Origin: Pseudomonas saxonica
GTDB lineage: Bacteria; Pseudomonadota; Gammaproteobacteria; Pseudomonadales; Pseudomonadaceae
Direction of reading: 5' to 3'
Length of the DNA: 64,000 nucleotides
Assembly: GCF_007858365.1 (NCBI RefSeq)
Contig: NZ_VFIO01000005.1
Coordinates: 1-64,000 of the forward strand
This document shows, piece by piece, positions 60,170 through 64,000 of the stretch. Position numbers and translations under genes: made by a program. Within the stretch, counting starts at the first letter, position 1, and every line of letters starts with the position of its first letter. Under the pieces are notes generated by a model. It was not told where the DNA came from. It ran no database searches and was given only the letters and a program-made list of their open reading frames with translations.

Positions 60170-61123
60170 TCAGCGTGCGGCGAGTTTGCGCTCGATCGCA
60201 TCCATCAGCAGGGCGCCGATGTTGGTACCGAAGGCGTTGTCGATTTCGCGGATGCAGGTCGGGCTGGTGACGTTGATTTCGGTCAGGTGCTCACCGATTA
60301 CGTCCAGGCCGACGAACAAGAGGCCTTTTTCACGCAGGGTCGGGCCAACTTGTGCGGCGATCCAGCGGTCTTTTTCGCTCAATGGCCGGGCTTCTCCACG
60401 ACCGCCTGCCGCCAGGTTGCCACGGGTTTCGCCCTGGGCCGGAATGCGCGCCAGGCAGTAATCCACCGGTTCGCCGTCGATCATCAGGATGCGCTTGTCG
60501 CCGTCTTTGATCGCCGGCAAGTAGCCTTGAGCCATGATTTGCTGTGTGCCGTTGGCCGTCAGGGTTTCAAGGATAACCGACAGGTTCGGGTCGCCGACCC
60601 GGTGGCGGAAAATCGAGGTGCCGCCCATGCCGTCCAGCGGCTTGAGGATCACGTCACCGTGCAAGGCGGCGAATTCACGCAAGACATCGGCGCGGCGGCT
60701 GACAACCGTGGGTGGTGTGCACTGAGTGAATTGCGTGGCGAACAGTTTTTCGTTGCAGTCGCGCAGGCTCTGCGGTTTGTTGACGATCAGCACGCCGTCG
60801 CGCTCAGCCTGTTCGAGCAGATAGGTGGAGTACACGAACTCCATGTCGAAGGGCGGGTCCTTGCGCATCAGGATGACGTCCAGATCGCTCAGGGCGGTGT
60901 CGGTCTCGTCACCCAGCTCAAACCATTTTTCAGGGTTGGCGAACACGTTAAGCGGCTTCATCCGCGCCCGGGCCTTACCTTCGTTCAGGTAGAGGTCTTG
61001 CTGCTCCATATAGAACAATGTCCAGCCGCGGTCCTGTGCGGCCAGTAGCATGGCCAGCGAGCTGTCCTTCTTATAGGAGATGCCCGCAATAGGGTCCATG
61101 ACAATCCCGACTCGAACGCTCAT
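60170..61123 (-). CDS. gshB: Glutathione synthetase
   Basis: ATP-grasp enzyme that adds glycine to gamma-glutamylcysteine. The 317-residue form starts MSVRVGIVMDPIAGISYKKD at 61123; the 40-codon upstream extension is not conserved in type. Motifs are VNKPQSLRDCNEKLFATQFT (in part), ILKPLDGMGGTSIF and the metal/ATP site GLDVIGEHLTEINVTSPTC-like near the end. Divergent from pilG over a 247-base promoter region. Confidence 0.96.
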   Translation of the reverse strand: MSVRVGIVMDPIAGISYKKDSSLAMLLAAQDRGWTLFYMEQQDLYLNEGKARARMKPLNVFANPEKWFELGDETDTALSDLDVILMRKDPPFDMEFVYSTYLLEQAERDGVLIVNKPQSLRDCNEKLFATQFTQCTPPTVVSRRADVLREFAALHGDVILKPLDGMGGTSIFRHRVGDPNLSVILETLTANGTQQIMAQGYLPAIKDGDKRILMIDGEPVDYCLARIPAQGETRGNLAAGGRGEARPLSEKDRWIAAQVGPTLREKGLLFVGLDVIGEHLTEINVTSPTCIREIDNAFGTNIGALLMDAIERKLAAR

Positions 61124-61370
61124 GGCAAATTCCTCAAGTAAATAGTGGGCGCAAAGGCTTTGAAAAGTGGCGTCAGAGTGGCGCTGAGCGCGGGCTCGGT
61201 CAAGAAAAAAACGCCTGCTCCAGCCTGCTCGGGCCGCGTTCATGGATTGCCGGTAGAGACTGTGCTAAAAAGGCTCGCACAGTGCTTACAGCCCTTGTCC
61301 ATCAAGGAGTTGGGGTTTTAAGCCGAACAGTTGTAACGAATTGGGTCGCTGTGGCGATGGTAGAGCACAT

Positions 61371-61778
61371 ATGGAAATACATTCCAGCATCTTGAAGGTG
61401 ATGGTGATTGACGACTCGAAAACCATCCGCCGCACGGCTGAAACGCTGCTGAAGAATGTCGGTTGTGAGGTCATTACGGCCATAGACGGTTTCGATGCGC
61501 TGGCCAAAATTTTCGACCATCATCCGCATATCATTTTTGTCGACATCATGATGCCGCGTCTGGATGGCTATCAGACCTGCGCGTTGATCAAAAACAACCG
61601 GGCGTTCAAGTTGACGCCGGTCATTATGCTGTCGTCCAAAGACGGACTGTTTGATAAGGCCAAGGGACGAATAGTGGGCTCTGATCAATTTTTAACCAAG
61701 CCTTTCAGTCGGGATGAACTGCTGAGTGCCATCAAGGCCCACGTACCCGGTTTTAACATCGCTCCAGGCACGCAATGA
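61371..61778 (+). CDS. pilG: Twitching motility response regulator PilG
   Basis: A 135-residue single-domain CheY-like receiver. It has the acidic pair in KVMVIDDSKTIRRTAE, the phospho-Asp in HIIFVDIMMPRLDGYQT, Thr/Ser in VIMLSSKDGLFDKA and Lys in FLTKPFSRDEL. It starts MEIHSSILKV at 61371, before which the frame is open without a better start. It drives pilus extension signalling downstream of the Pil-Chp kinase. First gene of pilGHIJ. Confidence 0.95.
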   Translation: MEIHSSILKVMVIDDSKTIRRTAETLLKNVGCEVITAIDGFDALAKIFDHHPHIIFVDIMMPRLDGYQTCALIKNNRAFKLTPVIMLSSKDGLFDKAKGRIVGSDQFLTKPFSRDELLSAIKAHVPGFNIAPGTQ

Positions 61779-61819
61779 CCCTCGGCCGTTGGCCGCTCAC
61801 CTGATAAATGGGGAACACC

Positions 61820-62191
61820 ATGGCTCGCATTCTGATCGTCGATGATTCGCCGACTGAAATGTATAAATTGACCGCCATGCTGGAAAAGCACGGTCATGTC
61901 GTGCTCAAGGCAGAAAACGGTGCCGATGGCGTCGCGTTGGCGCGACAGGAAAAACCGGATGCGGTGTTGATGGATATCGTGATGCCGGGCCTTAATGGTT
62001 TTCAGGCCACTCGCCAGTTAACCAAAGACTCCACTACCCAAAACATCCCGGTCATTATGGTGACCACCAAAGATCAGGAAACGGACAAGGTGTGGGGCAC
62101 CCGCCAAGGGGCGAAGGGCTATTTGACCAAGCCGGTCGAAGAAGAGGCCTTGGTCAAAGAGGTCAACCGCGTTTTATCTCTGACCGAGTGA
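61820..62191 (+). CDS. pilH: Twitching motility response regulator PilH
   Basis: A 123-residue receiver domain with ARILIVDDSPTEMYKL, phospho-Asp in AVLMDIVMPGLNGFQAT, VIMVTTKDQETDK and GAKGYLTKPVEEE. The start MARILIV at 61820 is chosen over the ATG four codons upstream. It opposes or tunes PilG output in the Pil-Chp system. It follows pilG by 41 bases. Confidence 0.95.
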   Translation: MARILIVDDSPTEMYKLTAMLEKHGHVVLKAENGADGVALARQEKPDAVLMDIVMPGLNGFQATRQLTKDSTTQNIPVIMVTTKDQETDKVWGTRQGAKGYLTKPVEEEALVKEVNRVLSLTE

Positions 62192-62201
62192 TTGCGTCTT
62201 T

Positions 62202-62741
62202 ATGCCCGGTTCACTGACCGCTTACGAGCTGCTACTTGAGATAGACCAGCGCTGCCGCTCACTGGCCGCTGGCCTGGTGCCTGCCCAGGCACAGGATAAT
62301 ATCTGGAGCGGCATCGGTTTTCGCATCGGCGAGTACACGTGTGTGGCGCCGATCGCTGAAATCGCCGAAATCCTTCATGAGCCACGTTTCACCGCACTAC
62401 CGGGGGTCAAGCCCTGGGTTCGGGGAGTGGCCAATCTGCGCGGGCAATTATTGCCGATCATGGACTTGTGCGGCTTTTTTGCCATTGACTCGTCACAGGT
62501 CCGTAAGCAGCGCCGCGTGCTGGTGCTGGAATACAAGGATGTGTTTGTCGGCTTGCAGGTTGATGAGGTGCTGGGCATGCAGCATTTTGCACAGGCCGAT
62601 CTGGATACCACTGCGCAGGTATTACCTCCTGCACTGCTTGCTCCCTATGTAAAAGGGCATTTTGCCGGCGAGACCACGTGGTGGGTATTCAGCCCGTTTG
62701 CCTTGGCGCAGGCACCCCAATTTTGGGCGGTAGCCGTGTGA
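62202..62741 (+). CDS. pilI: CheW-like chemosensory adaptor PilI
   Basis: A 179-residue CheW-domain protein that links the PilJ receptor to the ChpA kinase. The domain occupies about residues 33-165: FRIGEYTCVAPIAEIAEIL, LPGVKPWVRGVANLRGQLLP (in pieces), then GLQVDEVLGMQHF. It begins 10 bases after the pilH stop, in the same operon. Confidence 0.94.
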   Translation: MPGSLTAYELLLEIDQRCRSLAAGLVPAQAQDNIWSGIGFRIGEYTCVAPIAEIAEILHEPRFTALPGVKPWVRGVANLRGQLLPIMDLCGFFAIDSSQVRKQRRVLVLEYKDVFVGLQVDEVLGMQHFAQADLDTTAQVLPPALLAPYVKGHFAGETTWWVFSPFALAQAPQFWAVAV

Positions 62742-62788
62742 GTGGCCCACCCGCTTTACCTTTTGTTTCAACCTTCGGGGCTTGATCG

Positions 62789-64000
62789 ATGACCACCACC
62801 CGTAGCGTCAAACCCTTGGAAGGTTCACGCAGTCGTGCGCAGATCATGGTGCTGTTTGTTGCCCTGATCGTGTTTATCATGCTGTTGTTTGCCAACTTTG
62901 CTTACCTCAATACCCAGACCAATTACGACAAGCAGTACATCAGTCACGCCGGTGAGTTGCGTGTGCTGTCGCAGCGCATTGCCAAAAACGCCACTGAAGC
63001 CGCTGCAGGCAAAGCGGCTGCCTTCAAGTTACTGAGCGATGCGCGCAACGATTTCAGCCAGCGCTGGGGGTATTTGAAGCATGGTGATCCTGCCACCGGC
63101 CTGCCCCCTGCCCCCTCTGCCGTTCACAAAGAGATGCAGGCCGTTCAGCGTGACTGGGAAAATTTACTCGACAGCACCAACGCCATTCTTGCCAGCGAAC
63201 AAACCGTGTTGTCCCTGCATCAAGTGGCCGCCACATTGGCTGAGACCATCCCGCAGTTACAGGTCGAGTATGAAAAGGTCGTAGAAATTCTTTTGCAGCG
63301 GGGTGCGCCTGCCGGTCAAGTGGCGTTGGCACAGCGTCAAACCCTGTTGGCCGAGCGAATTCTGGGGGCCGTGAATACCGTGCTGGCTGGCGACGCGAAT
63401 GCTGCGCAGGCCGCCGGTACCTTTGGCCGGGACGCCAATCGTTTTGGCCAGGTGTTGAACGGCATGCTGGAAGGCAATGAGGGGCTGCGGATTTCCGAAG
63501 TTGAAGAGAAGGATGCTCGCGCCCGCCTGCTGGAGATTGCCGAACTGTTCCAGTTCGTCTCAGGCTCGGTGGACGAGATTCTGGAAACGTCGCCGCAACT
63601 ATCCCATGTGCGCGCCGCCGCCGACCAGATTTTCAACCTGTCGCAGACCCTGCTCGATGAGGCCTCGGTACTGGCCAATGGGTTTGAAAACCTGGCCAAC
63701 AGCCGTTATCTGGACATTATTGGGGGCTACGTTCTGGGGCTGCTGGCGCTGGCGTCTATCATCCTCATCGGGCTGGTAATGGTGCGCGAGACCAATCGGC
63801 AACTGCGTGAAACCGCCGAGAAAAACGAGCGCAACCAAAACGCGATCATGCGCTTGCTGGATGAGATTGAGGACTTGGCTGACGGCGATCTGACCGTAAC
63901 CGCTTCGGTCACGGAAGATTTCACCGGCGCTATTGCGGACTCGATTAACTATTCCATTGACCAACTGCGTGAGCTGGTGGCGACTATTAACCTGACCGCT
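62789..64000 (+). CDS. pilJ: Pilus chemoreceptor PilJ (3' end outside the window)
   Basis: Methyl-accepting chemotaxis-type receptor of the Pil-Chp system. 404 codons are visible, and the frame is open at the window end. The order is a cytoplasmic N-terminus, TM1 (QIMVLFVALIVFIMLLFANF), a periplasmic helical sensor region of about 280 residues with two PilJ-type repeats (ELRVLSQRIAKNATEAAAGK near the start), TM2 (GGYVLGLLALASIILIGLVM) and a HAMP domain (MRLLDEIEDLADGDLTVTA). The signalling domain lies beyond the edge. The start ATG 62789 follows pilI by 47 bases. Confidence 0.95.
   Translation, partial: MTTTRSVKPLEGSRSRAQIMVLFVALIVFIMLLFANFAYLNTQTNYDKQYISHAGELRVLSQRIAKNATEAAAGKAAAFKLLSDARNDFSQRWGYLKHGDPATGLPPAPSAVHKEMQAVQRDWENLLDSTNAILASEQTVLSLHQVAATLAETIPQLQVEYEKVVEILLQRGAPAGQVALAQRQTLLAERILGAVNTVLAGDANAAQAAGTFGRDANRFGQVLNGMLEGNEGLRISEVEEKDARARLLEIAELFQFVSGSVDEILETSPQLSHVRAAADQIFNLSQTLLDEASVLANGFENLANSRYLDIIGGYVLGLLALASIILIGLVMVRETNRQLRETAEKNERNQNAIMRLLDEIEDLADGDLTVTASVTEDFTGAIADSINYSIDQLRELVATINLTA

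Overview
This window reads as chromosome of a Pseudomonas of the fluorescens/putida lineage. Moderate-to-high G+C, the ilvD/mutM/coaD/ftsYEX-rpoH/thiSG/metXW/proC/pilT/pyrRBC'/gshB/pilGHIJ gene order, the trkA-rsmB-fmt-def-dprA-tsaC-qor-hemF-aroE block, a MetX-type homoserine acyltransferase, a non-catalytic PyrC' and REP-type intergenic palindromes all fit that genus (comparison with P. aeruginosa PAO1 is from memory). The species cannot be fixed from the sequence alone.

Layout. (1) 1-4525: the 3' end of an Rhs polymorphic-toxin gene with its immunity gene, followed by a decaying tail of displaced cassettes. These are an intact but startless toxin tip with immunity gene, a frameshifted GIY-YIG-like toxin with immunity gene, the 3' part of an ADP-ribosyltransferase-like toxin with immunity gene, and a last bare Rhs tip. 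The toxin and immunity segments are AT-rich, while the Rhs tips are GC-rich and repeated. (2) 4526-8586: ubiquinone entry enzymes ubiC-ubiA, the rubredoxin/rubredoxin reductase pair, HU protein and a small lipid-binding-like protein. (3) 8640-18497: trkA, rsmB, fmt, def, dprA, tsaC, qor, hemF, aroE, the block that lies near oriC in other pseudomonads. (4) 18594-37512: cystine transporter, ilvD, a DUF4153 membrane protein, an rRNA methyltransferase, HDOD, mutM, ferredoxin, coaD, coniferyl aldehyde dehydrogenase with a divergent TetR regulator, a sulfurtransferase, a YheT hydrolase, rsmD and three M16 peptidase-family genes of which only one keeps the zinc motif. (5) 37869-45401: ftsY-ftsE-ftsX-rpoH, mtgA, DUF423, thiS-thiG-trmB. 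(6) 45465-54841: DUF3392, hemW-rdgB-DUF4426-metW-metX, the DUF167-yggT-proC-yggS cluster, divergent pilT, an NlpC/P60 hydrolase and a TM2 protein. (7) 55230-64000: pyrR-pyrB-pyrC', ruvX, yqgE, tonB, gshB, then the pilGHIJ chemosensory operon, with pilJ cut by the window edge.

Most of the window is ordinary core genome. The accessory part is the Rhs tail. It keeps the remains of at least four different toxin types in 4.4 kb, each with an intact immunity gene, and a 252-bp near-identical Rhs tip that could allow the silent cassette to recombine into the expressed gene.

A second pattern is in the intergenic DNA. Seven of the eleven convergent gene pairs are separated by palindromic repeats of one of two kinds: REP pairs, or a CT-rich palindrome family. 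In two places the CT-rich family has grown into tandem arrays (93-94 bp and 64-65 bp units) that share the same inverted ends but have unrelated spacers. Coding calls rest on motifs, length, start context and operon spacing. No database search was possible.
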